64,000 nt of DNA from a bacterium (lineage in GTDB: Bacteria; SZUA-79; Acidulodesulfobacterales; Acidulodesulfobacteraceae). The stretch covers positions 524,947-588,946 of the forward strand of contig JAJYDX010000001.1 of assembly GCA_021777135.1 (NCBI GenBank), in the 5' to 3' direction. The notes under the pieces are model-generated. The model saw only the letters and a list, made by a program, of their open reading frames with translations. It was not told the origin of the DNA and did not search any database. Positions 47,819 through 58,226 of the stretch are shown here, in pieces; within the stretch, counting starts at the first letter, position 1; every line of letters starts with the position of its first letter. Position numbers and translations under genes: made by a program.

Positions 47819-48958
47819 TCAAAATAAAGATGAATAATTTTTTGAAAAATCATAAAAATCATCGTTTTTAATAGACTGTCTTATTTTTAAAATTAAATCC
47901 TGATAAAAATGGAGATTATGTATAGTCAACAGCCTTTGCGAAAATATTTCTCTGCTTAAAAAAGCATGCCGGACATAAGCGGCGCTGAAATTTTTACAGC
48001 AAAAACAGCCGCATTCTTCGTCTATAGGCAAAATTTCCGATTTATAAGAAGAATTTTTTATATTCAATGTGCCCCGCGATGTAAAGACAAAGCCGTTTCT
48101 GGCATTTCTAGTCGGCAGGACGCAGTCGAACATATCTACTCCAAGTGACACGGCGTTTACAATATCTGCAGGAGTTCCAACGCCCATAAGGTAACGCGGT
48201 TTGCTTTCCGGAAGATTAGAAGCTGAAATTTGCAGCATTTTTAGCATTGTATCTTTTGTTTCTCCAACGGCGAGACCGCCTATAGCGTAGCCGTCGGCAT
48301 CTAATCCCGACATTATTTTAGCCGATTTTTCTCTTAAATCTTCAAAAAAATTTCCCTGAGTTATCAGAAAAAGGAGGTTGTTTTTTTCGTGTTCCTCCGG
48401 TATTTTTGTTTCAGGCTTATTCTCAGCTTGCTTCTTTGCTTTAATTGATCTTTCAGCCCACCTTAAAGTAGTATCTAAATCCTTTTCGGCTTTTTCTCTT
48501 TTTGTGTCCGGTCCGGAAAATACGTCCAACTGCATCATTATATCGGAATCCAAAATTTGCTGTATTTCTATTACTCGTTCCGGAGTAAAGAAATGGGTTT
48601 CTCCATCTATATGTGACATAAATTCAACGCCGTCGTTTTTAATCTTTGCAAATTTCGCAAGACTGAAAATCTGAAATCCACCGGAATCCGTAAGGATAGA
48701 ACCTTTATAGCCAGTAAAGTTTTTAAGTGACCCGAATTTTTTAATTACATCGGTCCCGGGTCTTAAAAAAAGATGATATGTGTTGGACAACATAATCTTG
48801 AAACCCTCGCCGTATATTTCATAAGGAGAAAGCGACTTTACCGTGCCTATTGTTCCAACCGGCATAAAAACAGGAGTTTCTATCGTTCCGTTTTTAGTAT
48901 CGAGCAAGCCTAACCTTGCGGCAGTTCGGGCGTCTTTTTTTATTATCTTAAATGTCAT
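47819..48958 (-). CDS. tgt: Queuine tRNA-ribosyltransferase
   Basis: TPVFMPVGTIGTVKSLSPYEI, MLSNTYHLFLRPG, LTDSGGFQIFSL, YAIGGLAVGE, MGVGTPADIVNAVSLGVDMFDCVLPTRNARNG, CGCFCC. Confidence 0.97.
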   Translation of the reverse strand: MTFKIIKKDARTAARLGLLDTKNGTIETPVFMPVGTIGTVKSLSPYEIYGEGFKIMLSNTYHLFLRPGTDVIKKFGSLKNFTGYKGSILTDSGGFQIFSLAKFAKIKNDGVEFMSHIDGETHFFTPERVIEIQQILDSDIMMQLDVFSGPDTKREKAEKDLDTTLRWAERSIKAKKQAENKPETKIPEEHEKNNLLFLITQGNFFEDLREKSAKIMSGLDADGYAIGGLAVGETKDTMLKMLQISASNLPESKPRYLMGVGTPADIVNAVSLGVDMFDCVLPTRNARNGFVFTSRGTLNIKNSSYKSEILPIDEECGCFCCKNFSAAYVRHAFLSREIFSQRLLTIHNLHFYQDLILKIRQSIKNDDFYDFSKNYSSLF

Positions 48959-48963
48959 ATGAT

Positions 48964-50061
48964 TTATATATTATAAAGGTACATAGCATCGCCGTAACTA
49001 AAAAGCGAATAAGAATTTTTAATAGCTTCTTCGTAAATAGCCCTTGTTTTCTCTATGCCTATAAGAGCGCAAATCATTATATAAAGAGACGATTTAGGCT
49101 GGTGGAAGTTAGTAATAAGATTTTTTGTTATTTTAAATTTATATCCTGGATAAATATACAAAGATGTTTCGATATTATTACCTGGGGCTACCTTGACAAC
49201 TCCGCCTTCTGTTTCCGCTAATGCAGAAGATTCCAGACATCTTACGGTGGAAGTTCCTGTCAATATTATTTTATTGCCAGATTTTACAGCGTCATTTAAA
49301 GCTGTTGCCGTTTCGTTGGAAATAGAGTAAGTTTCCTTATGTATATTGTGATTTCTGATATCGGCCGTTCTTACTGGAAGGAAAGTTCCGAGTCCTATAT
49401 TTAAAGAAACCGTAGCTAGAATGCCGCCCTTTTTCTCTATTTCTTTAATAGTAGTATCGTTAAAATGGAGACCTGCGGTAGGAGCCGCTACTGAAAGTCC
49501 TGCCGAATCATCGGCGTAAACAGTTTGATAATATAAGTCATCTTCTTTTTCAACCGCCCTTTTTATATAAGGCGGAAGTGGAATTAAAGCGCATTTGCCG
49601 AAAATATAATCATAATCATGCTTAGATTTTATTAGTATTTCGTAATTTCCGTCCCCTAAGTTTTTAAAGGCATCAACTGTTATTAAAACTGAATGGGGTT
49701 TTTCGTCGTCCTTATGTTCAATTATGGCAATTTCTTCATTCTCCTTAATTGTTTTGTGTGATTTTAAAAGAGCTTTCAGTTTCAATGGAAATGATATCGT
49801 CATAGGAAACTCGGTTATAAATATTTCAACCTTACCCCCAGAAGCTCTTTTTCCAAATATTCTAGCTTTTTTTACGTAAGAATTATTAACGGCTACGATG
49901 TCGCCATTATTTATATATTTGGTTATTTCATGAAATTTTTTATGTTCTATTTTGAAATTATTGACGTCAACAGCAAGCAACTTTGCTTCGTCGCGTTTAA
50001 CTGTAGGATGCTTGGCAATCTGCTTTTCGTCAAATTTATAATCGAATAAATCTATGTGCAT
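48964..50061 (-). CDS. queA: S-adenosylmethionine:tRNA ribosyltransferase-isomerase
   Basis: LFDYKFDEKQIAKHPTVKRDEAKLL, YQTVYADDSAGLSVAAPTAGLHFN, LNIGLGTFLPVRTADI, TNFHQPKSSLYIMICALIG. Confidence 0.97.
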   Translation of the reverse strand: MHIDLFDYKFDEKQIAKHPTVKRDEAKLLAVDVNNFKIEHKKFHEITKYINNGDIVAVNNSYVKKARIFGKRASGGKVEIFITEFPMTISFPLKLKALLKSHKTIKENEEIAIIEHKDDEKPHSVLITVDAFKNLGDGNYEILIKSKHDYDYIFGKCALIPLPPYIKRAVEKEDDLYYQTVYADDSAGLSVAAPTAGLHFNDTTIKEIEKKGGILATVSLNIGLGTFLPVRTADIRNHNIHKETYSISNETATALNDAVKSGNKIILTGTSTVRCLESSALAETEGGVVKVAPGNNIETSLYIYPGYKFKITKNLITNFHQPKSSLYIMICALIGIEKTRAIYEEAIKNSYSLFSYGDAMYLYNI

Positions 50062-50217
50062 AATAGGAATATATTATAACAAATTTCTTTTTAAAGGTAT
50101 TCATTATTTTATATCTTTGTTAAAGATTTGCAGGTTTTCCTAACAGCTTTTACGGCAGTTATGATAAAATAAAACCTATAAACTGAAATTGATTTTTAAA
50201 ATTTTCGGAGATTAGCT

Positions 50218-50871
50218 TTGGGTATTTTTATTACGCTGGAAGGAATAGACGGTTCAGGCAAAACCACCGTTTCTAATATACTAAAAGAACGTTTAATGAA
50301 AGACGGATATAAAATAACGTCGATAAAGGAGCCGACCGAAACGTCTCTTGGAAAATTAATTAGGAAAGAAGTTTTAGGTTCAGGTTCAGCAGAATTGGCT
50401 TGTAATACTATGGCAGCGCTGTTTCTTTTTTCGGCAGACAGAGCCGTACATATAGATGAAATAAAAGAGAAATTAAAATACTCGGATATTATAATCTGCG
50501 ACAGGTTCATAGATTCAACTTATGCTTATCAGGCGGCGGGACTTAACAATTCTATGGAAGATATAAAATTAAAAGATTTCATATTAAAAGTAAACGAATT
50601 TATACTTGAACAAAAAAAATTTTCTATAGACAGAACTTATCTTTTTGATTTAAAACCGGAAATAGCGTTAAGCAGATTAAGCGGTAGGGCAGATAAAATT
50701 GACGCTTTCGATTCCCTCCCGTCCGTTTTTTTTAAATCCGTCAGAAATAATTATCTTCTGCTTTATGAAAAGTACAGAAACCGTATTAAAATGATAGACG
50801 CTTCTATGTCGCCTGAAGATATGGCTGAAAATATCGAGGCTGATATTTTGAAAATATTGGAAAAAAATTAG
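50218..50871 (+). CDS. tmk: Thymidylate kinase (TTG start)
   Basis: GIFITLEGIDGSGKTTVSNILKERL, KEPTETSLGKLIRKEV, FSADRAVHIDEI, DIIICDRFIDSTYAYQAAG. Confidence 0.97.
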   Translation: MGIFITLEGIDGSGKTTVSNILKERLMKDGYKITSIKEPTETSLGKLIRKEVLGSGSAELACNTMAALFLFSADRAVHIDEIKEKLKYSDIIICDRFIDSTYAYQAAGLNNSMEDIKLKDFILKVNEFILEQKKFSIDRTYLFDLKPEIALSRLSGRADKIDAFDSLPSVFFKSVRNNYLLLYEKYRNRIKMIDASMSPEDMAENIEADILKILEKN

Positions 50872-50928
50872 ACTCAGAAAAAAATAATAGAATAGGTATA
50901 AAGAAAAAATAAGGATTTTGGGGTTAAC

Positions 50929-52068
50929 TTGGCAGATTCAGATTATAAAAATTACGATATTTCCAGCATTGTCGGACATAAAAAACAGCTAGAGTTTTTA
51001 AACGCTATTTTTGCCGGCAATAGAATGCCTTCGGGACTTTTGTTTTTCGGCCAGAAAAATATCGGAAAAAAATTTACGGCAGTTGTTTTTGCGGCTTCCG
51101 TTTTATGCTCCGATTATAAAGCTTTTTCAGGTAAAAACGATGACCGTCTCCTGAATTTCTGCGGAAAATGTCCTTCATGTGTAAGCCTTTTAAACGGGGC
51201 AAGTCAAAACTTTATGACTGTGGAACCATCTGGAAGCGCTATCAAAATAGAAAGCATTCATAAAATAAATTCATTTCTAAGTTTGACCTCCGCTTATCCC
51301 GGATATAGGTTTATTATTATTGACGAAGCATCTTCTATGAATGCGTCCGCGGCAAACGCTTTGTTAAAAATGCTTGAAGAACCAGTGGGAAAAACCATAT
51401 TTATATTAGTAACTTCTAACCCCGGCATCCTTTTGCCTACCGTTGTCTCGAGATGTCTTTTGCTAGGGTTCAGCCCTGTTCCGGATGAATTTTTATTAAA
51501 TGTTTTTAAAACCGAATTTCCAGATATAAAAACGGAAACGTTAGAGCTTTATGCTAAGCTTTCAAGGGGAAGTTATTCCGGTTTCATGGGATTGATAGAG
51601 GGAGGGTATTTAGAAAAAAGAAATTTTTTAATTAGAACTATTTTTAAGGAATTATTCATGGAATATCAAAATAAGAACATCTATAAAAATTTTTATGAAA
51701 TATCCGCTAAATTTAATTTATTTGAAAAAGAAGCCGCGACTGCCCGTAGAAAAGAAAAAAATCTTAACAGCAATGAGAATAGTGCTTCAAAGGCGGAAGA
51801 AAATTACGATAAAGGTTATGTATTCGAGTTAATTTTATTTATTCTAAGGGACATTTATATTTATAAGGTGTCAAAAAATGAAAAATTATTATATAATGAA
51901 GATATTGCGGACGAAATAAAAGAGTTTGCCTTAGATTCTGCCTTGTCTTCAAAAGATATAGGACATATGATAGAATTGACCGTGGAGTATTTAGAAAAAA
52001 TAAACAGCTATAATTTAAACAAATCTATAGCGGCAGATTCCTATTTCTCCAACCTTTTGTCTTTATAA
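50929..52068 (+). CDS. holB: DNA polymerase III delta' subunit (TTG start)
   Basis: IVGHKKQLEFLNAIFAGNRMPSGLLFFGQKNIGKKFTAVVFA, CGKCPSCVSL zinc motif, FIIIDEASSMNASAANALLKMLEEP. Confidence 0.92.
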   Translation: MADSDYKNYDISSIVGHKKQLEFLNAIFAGNRMPSGLLFFGQKNIGKKFTAVVFAASVLCSDYKAFSGKNDDRLLNFCGKCPSCVSLLNGASQNFMTVEPSGSAIKIESIHKINSFLSLTSAYPGYRFIIIDEASSMNASAANALLKMLEEPVGKTIFILVTSNPGILLPTVVSRCLLLGFSPVPDEFLLNVFKTEFPDIKTETLELYAKLSRGSYSGFMGLIEGGYLEKRNFLIRTIFKELFMEYQNKNIYKNFYEISAKFNLFEKEAATARRKEKNLNSNENSASKAEENYDKGYVFELILFILRDIYIYKVSKNEKLLYNEDIADEIKEFALDSALSSKDIGHMIELTVEYLEKINSYNLNKSIAADSYFSNLLSL

Positions 52069-52139
52069 AAATAAAAATATCGCACAAACTTTTCAGCATC
52101 TGAAATATAACGATAATAAAAATATCTAAAAATTAAAAA

Positions 52140-52922
52140 ATGAGAACAGCAGAAGTAAAAATACCGGAAATGGGTTGTACTATTGAATGTTTTACTAAAA
52201 TCCCCGAACTTTACGTGAACGACAGAGTACTCGTGGAACAGGATAAAATAATTTATTTAGGAACGGTGTCTAGGGGAATAAAAGTTTTTACGGATGAAAT
52301 TGAAATTAATACTACGCGGCCCTCCTGCTTTATAATAAGAAAACTTTTTCCTTTTGAAACCGGAGAGAAGTTTATACATTACAAGATAGAAGACGAAGGT
52401 TTTGATTTTTGCAAAAAAAATGCCGAAGAGCTTAATCTTTCAATGAAATTATTAAAAGTTAAGCATATGCCATTGGAGAATAAGCTTGTTTTTTATTACA
52501 GCGCGGAAGAAAGAGTCGATTTCAGGGAGCTTGTAAAAATACTTGCCGCTAGATTTCATCTAAGAATAGAAATGCGCCAGATTAACATACGCGACGAGTG
52601 TAAAATATTAGGGGGAATTGGCGTTTGCGGAAGAATTTGCTGCTGCTCTTCTATAGTCGGCGAAATGAATGCTGTTACTTCTAAAATTACAAAACTGCAA
52701 TGCCAGAATACAAGCAAATTTGTAGGCTATTGCGGCAGGCTTTTATGTTGCCTTGCTTTTGATCCGCCGGCGCATGGCGAGGATATATGTAAAGATAAAT
52801 ATGCGTCCGATGATCATAGCCACGAAGAATCTCAAGCAAAAACTAAAATATCGGACGAGGCAGGAATGGGGGCGGAAGAAATACATCCCGCCACTGTTAA
52901 AGATGACGGTTATGGAAAATAA
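52140..52922 (+). CDS. PSP1 domain protein (RicT-like)
   Basis: RVDFRELVKILAARFHLRIEMRQINIRDECKILGGIGVCGRICCCSS...KLQCQNTSKFVGYCGRLLCCL: PSP1 with conserved Cys cluster. Confidence 0.9.
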   Translation: MRTAEVKIPEMGCTIECFTKIPELYVNDRVLVEQDKIIYLGTVSRGIKVFTDEIEINTTRPSCFIIRKLFPFETGEKFIHYKIEDEGFDFCKKNAEELNLSMKLLKVKHMPLENKLVFYYSAEERVDFRELVKILAARFHLRIEMRQINIRDECKILGGIGVCGRICCCSSIVGEMNAVTSKITKLQCQNTSKFVGYCGRLLCCLAFDPPAHGEDICKDKYASDDHSHEESQAKTKISDEAGMGAEEIHPATVKDDGYGK

Positions 52923-54522
52923 TAATTTGAATAACGGCAACGATACTCTATGTGGTGATAAAGATTATTTTTACGTTACGACGCCTATTTATTATGTAAA
53001 TGATAAACCGCATATAGGCCATGCTTATTCTACGGTTATAGCCGATTCAATCGCAAGATTTAAAAGAATTTCCGGCTACAGGGTTTTTTTTCTTACCGGA
53101 ACCGACGAACACGGCTTAAAAATAGAAAAAGAAGCCAATTTAAGAGGAATAGCGCCTAAGGAACTTGCTGATTCCGTACATATTAAATTCAAGGAGCTTT
53201 TTTCTGAGCTCAATATTTCTTATGACAGGTTTATAAGGACTACGGATGCCGATCATATTAACACCGTCCGGTCCGCTTTCGAAAAATTATTAAAGAGCGG
53301 CGACATATATTTGTCTGAATTCGAAGGGTGGTACTGCACCCCCTGTGAAACTTTCCTTACCGAGAAATCTCTCATGGAAGGTAAATGCCCGCAATGCGGA
53401 AGACAGGCAGTCAAAATTAAAGAAGAAAGTTATTTTCTAAAACTAGACAAATATGAGAAAAAACTTTTAGATTATATAGCCGGAAATCCTTCTTTTATAA
53501 AACCTGATTTTAGAAAAAACGAGGTTTTGTCTTTTGTAAACGAAGGTCTTAAAAATTTAAGCATATCCAGAACTTCTTTTAAATGGGGAATCCCCGTGCC
53601 CGGCAACGATAAACATGTTATATACGTCTGGTTCGACGCTCTTTTGAACTATTTGACCGGACTTGGATATAATGATTTTAATAACGGTAAAAATCCTGAT
53701 TTTATTCCTTTTTTTAAATCGGCTAATCATATAGTGGGAAAAGATATTCTTAGATTTCACGCCGTTTACTGGCCCATTATGCTTTTTGCTTTAGGACTGG
53801 AGCCTCCTAAAGTTGTAATGGCTCACGGCTGGTGGCTTACGGACGGCAAAAAGATGTCCAAGTCCTTGGGGAATGTCGTAGATCCATTGTCATTAATTAA
53901 TAAATTTGGTGCGGATGCTCTCCGTTATTATCTTTTAAGCGAGATAACCCTTGGTTTGGACGGCGATTTTAATATAGATAATTTCGTATTAAGATACAAT
54001 TCGGGACTCGCGAATGACCTTGGAAACTTAGTTTCCAGAACTTCAGCGATGTTAAATAAATACAACCGCGGAATTATCCCGGGAGCAGTTATTTCTGAAG
54101 ATGAGGTTATTTTGGAATCAGCGCGCACTATTTTAAAAAGTCTTAGCGACAGATACGACGATTACAATTTTGCAAAGATTTTAGAAGAAATATTCGCGTT
54201 TATCAATATCATTAATAAATATATAAACGATTCTGCTCCGTGGAAATTAAATATAGATGAACCAGATGAAAAAGAGAATTTGTTGAAAATATTAAAAACT
54301 GCCGCCGTTTCCATCTATTATATATCTTATCTTATATATCCTTTTATGCCTGAAACGTCTGGAAAGATAAACGTTACGTTAAATGTAATTCCTTTTGATT
54401 CAGTAGGGTTTTTAGCAAATCCCAAAGATATGGCAGATGAATGCAAGGAATTATTTAAAGACGAACGCCGGATATCTGAAAAAAGCGAAATTTTGTTTCC
54501 AAGAATAAAGCTTGAAGAATAA
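52912..54522 (+). CDS. metG: Methionyl-tRNA synthetase
   Basis: YVTTPIYYVNDKPHIGHAYSTVIADSIARF, FLTGTDEHGLKI, WYCTPCETFLTEKS...CPQCGR, DGKKMSKSLGNVVDPL. Start set to ATG 52912 overlapping the psp1 stop; the longer ORF to 52753 runs through psp1 out of frame. Confidence 0.95.
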   Translation: MENNNLNNGNDTLCGDKDYFYVTTPIYYVNDKPHIGHAYSTVIADSIARFKRISGYRVFFLTGTDEHGLKIEKEANLRGIAPKELADSVHIKFKELFSELNISYDRFIRTTDADHINTVRSAFEKLLKSGDIYLSEFEGWYCTPCETFLTEKSLMEGKCPQCGRQAVKIKEESYFLKLDKYEKKLLDYIAGNPSFIKPDFRKNEVLSFVNEGLKNLSISRTSFKWGIPVPGNDKHVIYVWFDALLNYLTGLGYNDFNNGKNPDFIPFFKSANHIVGKDILRFHAVYWPIMLFALGLEPPKVVMAHGWWLTDGKKMSKSLGNVVDPLSLINKFGADALRYYLLSEITLGLDGDFNIDNFVLRYNSGLANDLGNLVSRTSAMLNKYNRGIIPGAVISEDEVILESARTILKSLSDRYDDYNFAKILEEIFAFINIINKYINDSAPWKLNIDEPDEKENLLKILKTAAVSIYYISYLIYPFMPETSGKINVTLNVIPFDSVGFLANPKDMADECKELFKDERRISEKSEILFPRIKLEE

Positions 54523-54524
54523 AG

Positions 54525-55967
54525 ATGATTGATTCGCATTGCCATCTTGAAATGACGGATTTTGATAACGACCTTAAAGATATTCTTAAGAGAATGTCCG
54601 AAAATGGAGTTACGCATGCCGTTTCCATAGGTTCATTAGCTCAAAATGAAAGAATAGAAAAAACTATGGAAATAACCGGATTATATGATAATATTTATAC
54701 CACGCTAGGAGTTCATCCAAAAAGTCCTTATAAAGACCTTGAAAACATTTCGGAATTATTCTCCAGATATTATTCTTTGAATAAAAAAAATATTGTTGCC
54801 GTCGGAGAAATCGGTTTAGATTATTTTCTATCTGATATTCCAAAAGAAAAATTAGAAAATGTCAAAACAAAACAAAAGGAATTATTTAAATTTCAACTTA
54901 GGCTTGCATCTGCGAAAAAACTTCCTGTTATTGTACATATAAGGGATGCCTACGAAGATGCTATAGATATTTTAAAAGAATACTCAAGAAACGAAGACGG
55001 TTTTTTCGGCGGCGTTATTCATTGTTTTTCCTCTGCCGAAAGTGCTATAGCCGAAGAATTTTTAAAAATGGGTTTCTTTATATCTTTTTCAGGAAACATA
55101 ACTTATAAAAAAAATGATGGATTACGAAATGCGGCTAAAGAGATTCCCGATGAAAAACTTCTAATAGAGACCGATAGCCCATATCTTGCCCCCCAATCTT
55201 TTAGGGGTAAGAGGAATGAACCTTCATACGTAAGATTTATACTTGATGCTATAGCAGGAGAAAAAGGGGTTGAAAGAAAAAAATTAGACGGTTTAACCGT
55301 TCAAAATACAGTTAATCTTTTTTCACTTGATGACGTCTCAGGCTTTTATCCAGGTGTTGCCTACAAAATCAGGAATTCAGTATATATAAATCTTACTAAT
55401 AAATGTACCAATAGGTGTTCGTTCTGCCCTAAATATCAAGGCGGAAAAAGTTATTTTTGCGTAAAAGGTTATAATCTCGAATTAAAAAAAGAGCCATCGG
55501 CTGCAGAAGTAATATCTTCGGTTTTCCGGTATTATAATTTTAAAGAAATAGTATTTTGCGGACTTGGTGAGCCAACCTTAAGGATAGAAACCCTTAAGGA
55601 AGTTGCCGTTTCAGTAAAAAAAATTGCAGGAGAAATAAAAGTTCGTCTTGATACCGACGGTCTTGCAAACGCGGTTTACGGACGTAATATTGCCGCGGAA
55701 CTTCAAGGCATAATAGACAGCGTAAGTATAAGCCTTAATGCTCAAAATAGCACGCTTTATAACGATCTTTGCGCCCCACAGATAAAAACAAAGAGTGTAG
55801 ACGCCTATTCTTCGATTATCGAATTTATTAAAGAATCTAGAAAATATATAAAAAACGTTGCAGTGTCCGCCATAGATTTACCCGGTGTAGATATAGTATA
55901 TATAGAAAATATTGCAAAAAGTTTAGGAGTTGATTTTAAACTCAGGCATTATAACGATGTGGGATAA
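54525..55967 (+). CDS. TatD-family metal-dependent hydrolase fused to a radical SAM domain
   Basis: N-term MIDSHCHLEMTDFD...LGVHPKSPYKD...VAVGEIGLDYF...VIVHIRDA...GVIHCFSS...LLIETDSPYLAPQ (TatD); C-term IRNSVYINLTNKCTNRCSFCPKYQG...IVFCGLGEPTLRIE (radical SAM CxxxCxxC). Confidence 0.95.
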   Translation: MIDSHCHLEMTDFDNDLKDILKRMSENGVTHAVSIGSLAQNERIEKTMEITGLYDNIYTTLGVHPKSPYKDLENISELFSRYYSLNKKNIVAVGEIGLDYFLSDIPKEKLENVKTKQKELFKFQLRLASAKKLPVIVHIRDAYEDAIDILKEYSRNEDGFFGGVIHCFSSAESAIAEEFLKMGFFISFSGNITYKKNDGLRNAAKEIPDEKLLIETDSPYLAPQSFRGKRNEPSYVRFILDAIAGEKGVERKKLDGLTVQNTVNLFSLDDVSGFYPGVAYKIRNSVYINLTNKCTNRCSFCPKYQGGKSYFCVKGYNLELKKEPSAAEVISSVFRYYNFKEIVFCGLGEPTLRIETLKEVAVSVKKIAGEIKVRLDTDGLANAVYGRNIAAELQGIIDSVSISLNAQNSTLYNDLCAPQIKTKSVDAYSSIIEFIKESRKYIKNVAVSAIDLPGVDIVYIENIAKSLGVDFKLRHYNDVG

Positions 55968-56087
55968 TAATTCATACATTAGGCAATAAATACTTTGCTC
56001 TATACTTTAAAAATCTTTATCTGAGGCGGAAATTTCAAAATATAATATAATTGATTTTTAAACACTGTTTTGCTAATATTAACCGAT

Positions 56088-57074
56088 ATGGAAAAAATTT
56101 TAGTTTCCGATATAAAAGAAAATCAAAAGGTAGATTCTGTATTTCTGGTTAAAAGCAAATCGCAGGCTACTGGAAAAACTGGAAAGCCTTACATTTATGT
56201 TAAATTATCCGATAAAACCGGTGAAATTAAGGGCTATATCTGGGATAACGTAGAAAAATTAGCACCGTTGTTTGATGTAGGAGACCTCGTCAGGATAAAA
56301 TCTAAAACTTCCATATTTCAAAACGAATTACAGCTTGGAATATCTGAAGTAGAAAAAATAGTTTTAGATGCGGCTGATGCCGATGAAATGGTGTTGTTTC
56401 TCAAATCTTCCAAAAATGACATAGAATTTATGTTTCAAGAGCTTAAGTCTATTCTTGAAGAAAATTTAACAGATGAAAATATTATAAAACTTATTAATAA
56501 ATTTTTTGAAGATGAAAATTATATAAAACTATTAAAAGTTCTGCCCGCCGCAAAAACGATACATCACGCATACGTGGGCGGTTTGCTGGAACATACGCTT
56601 AGCATGCTTAAAATAGGCGTTTTTCTGGCGGAGCATTACAAGCGTTATGTAATAAAAGATATTCTTTTAGCGTCGATATTTCTTCACGACGTTGGAAAGG
56701 CTGAGGAACTTAAGGTTAAAAATAACGTAACCGAATATTCCGATGAGGGCAGACTTCTCGGGCATATAGTTCTCGGAGTAGATACTTTAAATAAAAAAAT
56801 TTCCGAAATACAGGGGTTTCCAGAAAAATTAAAATTACTCCTTCTCCATTCTATTGTTTCACATCATGGAGAGATTGAATACGGCTCTCCTAAAAGGCCT
56901 AAGACGCTGGAAGCTTTTTTATTGCATTATATCGATAATATGGATTCAAAAGAAAACCAGTTTACCGATTTTACGGATAATAATAATACCGCATGGAGCC
57001 AGTATTCTAAGTCGTTAGATAGATACTTGCTAAATTCTAAGATGTTTTTAGGTATTGCGGCGGCGCAGGAATAA
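56088..57074 (+). CDS. YhaM-like 3'-5' exoribonuclease: OB-fold plus HD domain
   Basis: MEKILVSDIKENQKVDSVFLVKSKSQATGKTGKPYIYVKLSDKTGEIKGYIWD (OB) and AKTIHHAYVGGLLEHTLSMLKI...FLHDVGKAEEL...SHHGEIEYGSPKRPKTLEAFLLHYIDNMDSK (HD). ORF track start is 56070; start at ATG 56088 judged more likely. Confidence 0.88.
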   Translation: MEKILVSDIKENQKVDSVFLVKSKSQATGKTGKPYIYVKLSDKTGEIKGYIWDNVEKLAPLFDVGDLVRIKSKTSIFQNELQLGISEVEKIVLDAADADEMVLFLKSSKNDIEFMFQELKSILEENLTDENIIKLINKFFEDENYIKLLKVLPAAKTIHHAYVGGLLEHTLSMLKIGVFLAEHYKRYVIKDILLASIFLHDVGKAEELKVKNNVTEYSDEGRLLGHIVLGVDTLNKKISEIQGFPEKLKLLLLHSIVSHHGEIEYGSPKRPKTLEAFLLHYIDNMDSKENQFTDFTDNNNTAWSQYSKSLDRYLLNSKMFLGIAAAQE

Positions 57075-57183
57075 AAGTCGTCTAAATTAATAATGCCTGA
57101 TTTATCGATAAAGTTTAGGTTGCTAAATTAATTAATATATTATAACATTTTATTAGAATTATATTTTAAGGAGATATTTTATT

Positions 57184-58221
57184 ATGTTCGTCGATAGTTT
57201 AATAGGTTTATTTAGCAACGATCTTGCCGTAGATCTTGGAACGGCAAACACCCTTATTTACGTCAAAGATAAGGGCATAGTATCAAACGAGCCTTCGGTA
57301 GTCGCGGTTCATATAGATTTGCGTGGAGATAAAAAAATTCTTGCCGTAGGAAAAGATGCAAAAAAAATGCTTGGAAGGACTCCTGGCAATATATCGGCGA
57401 TAAGGCCTATGAAAGACGGCGTTATAGCCGACTTCGAAGTAGTAGAGGCTATGCTTAAATATTTTATCAGGAAAATCCACAATAGAAAAACCATGATAAG
57501 ACCCCGTATTATCGTTGCGATTCCATCCGGCATTACTGCCGTAGAAAGAAGAGCGGTTAGAGAATCTGCGGAAGCCGCAGGAGCTAGGGTTGTTTACCTC
57601 ATAGAAGAACCGGTGGCCGCGGCTATTGGCGCCGGATTACCTATAACTGAAGCTGCCGGAAATATGATAGTAGATATTGGCGGCGGAACTACGGAAGTAG
57701 CGGTAATTTCTATGTCAGGCATAGTTTTTGCTAAATCATTAAGGGTCGGCGGCGATAAAATAGACGATGCTATTATTCAATATATAAAGAAAAAGTACAA
57801 TCTTCTCATAGGCGACAGGACTGCGGAACTTGTTAAAATGACCATAGGTACCGTTTATCCCGTTGAGGAAGAATCCAAAATGAATATTAAAGGCAGGGAT
57901 CTTGTTAGCGGAATACCAAAAATAATCGAAATAACTTCTTCAGAAGTATTAGAGGCTATATCAGAGCCTGCATCACAGATAGTAGATGCCATTAAGACTA
58001 CTTTGGAAAAAATTCCGCCAGAACTTTCATCGGATATTGTCGATAGGGGAATCGTGCTCGCGGGCGGCGGCGCACTTTTGAAAAATATAGACGTTCTTAT
58101 AAGAGAGAATACTGAACTGCCGGTTATAATAGCCGACGATCCATTAACCTGCGTCGTTCGAGGAGCAGGTAAAGCGTTGAGCGAAATTAATATATTAAAA
58201 GATATAATGCTAGAGAACTAA
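57184..58221 (+). CDS. mreB: Rod-shape-determining protein MreB
   Basis: [94 protein letters not shown]. Confidence 0.98.
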   Translation: MFVDSLIGLFSNDLAVDLGTANTLIYVKDKGIVSNEPSVVAVHIDLRGDKKILAVGKDAKKMLGRTPGNISAIRPMKDGVIADFEVVEAMLKYFIRKIHNRKTMIRPRIIVAIPSGITAVERRAVRESAEAAGARVVYLIEEPVAAAIGAGLPITEAAGNMIVDIGGGTTEVAVISMSGIVFAKSLRVGGDKIDDAIIQYIKKKYNLLIGDRTAELVKMTIGTVYPVEEESKMNIKGRDLVSGIPKIIEITSSEVLEAISEPASQIVDAIKTTLEKIPPELSSDIVDRGIVLAGGGALLKNIDVLIRENTELPVIIADDPLTCVVRGAGKALSEINILKDIMLEN

Positions 58222-58226
58222 TCGTT

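Noticed and set aside
52753-52911. N-terminal extension of the metG ORF (MLLIRRRMARIYVKINMRP...)
   Set aside because: Runs out of frame through the psp1 coding region; MetRS homology begins after 52912.
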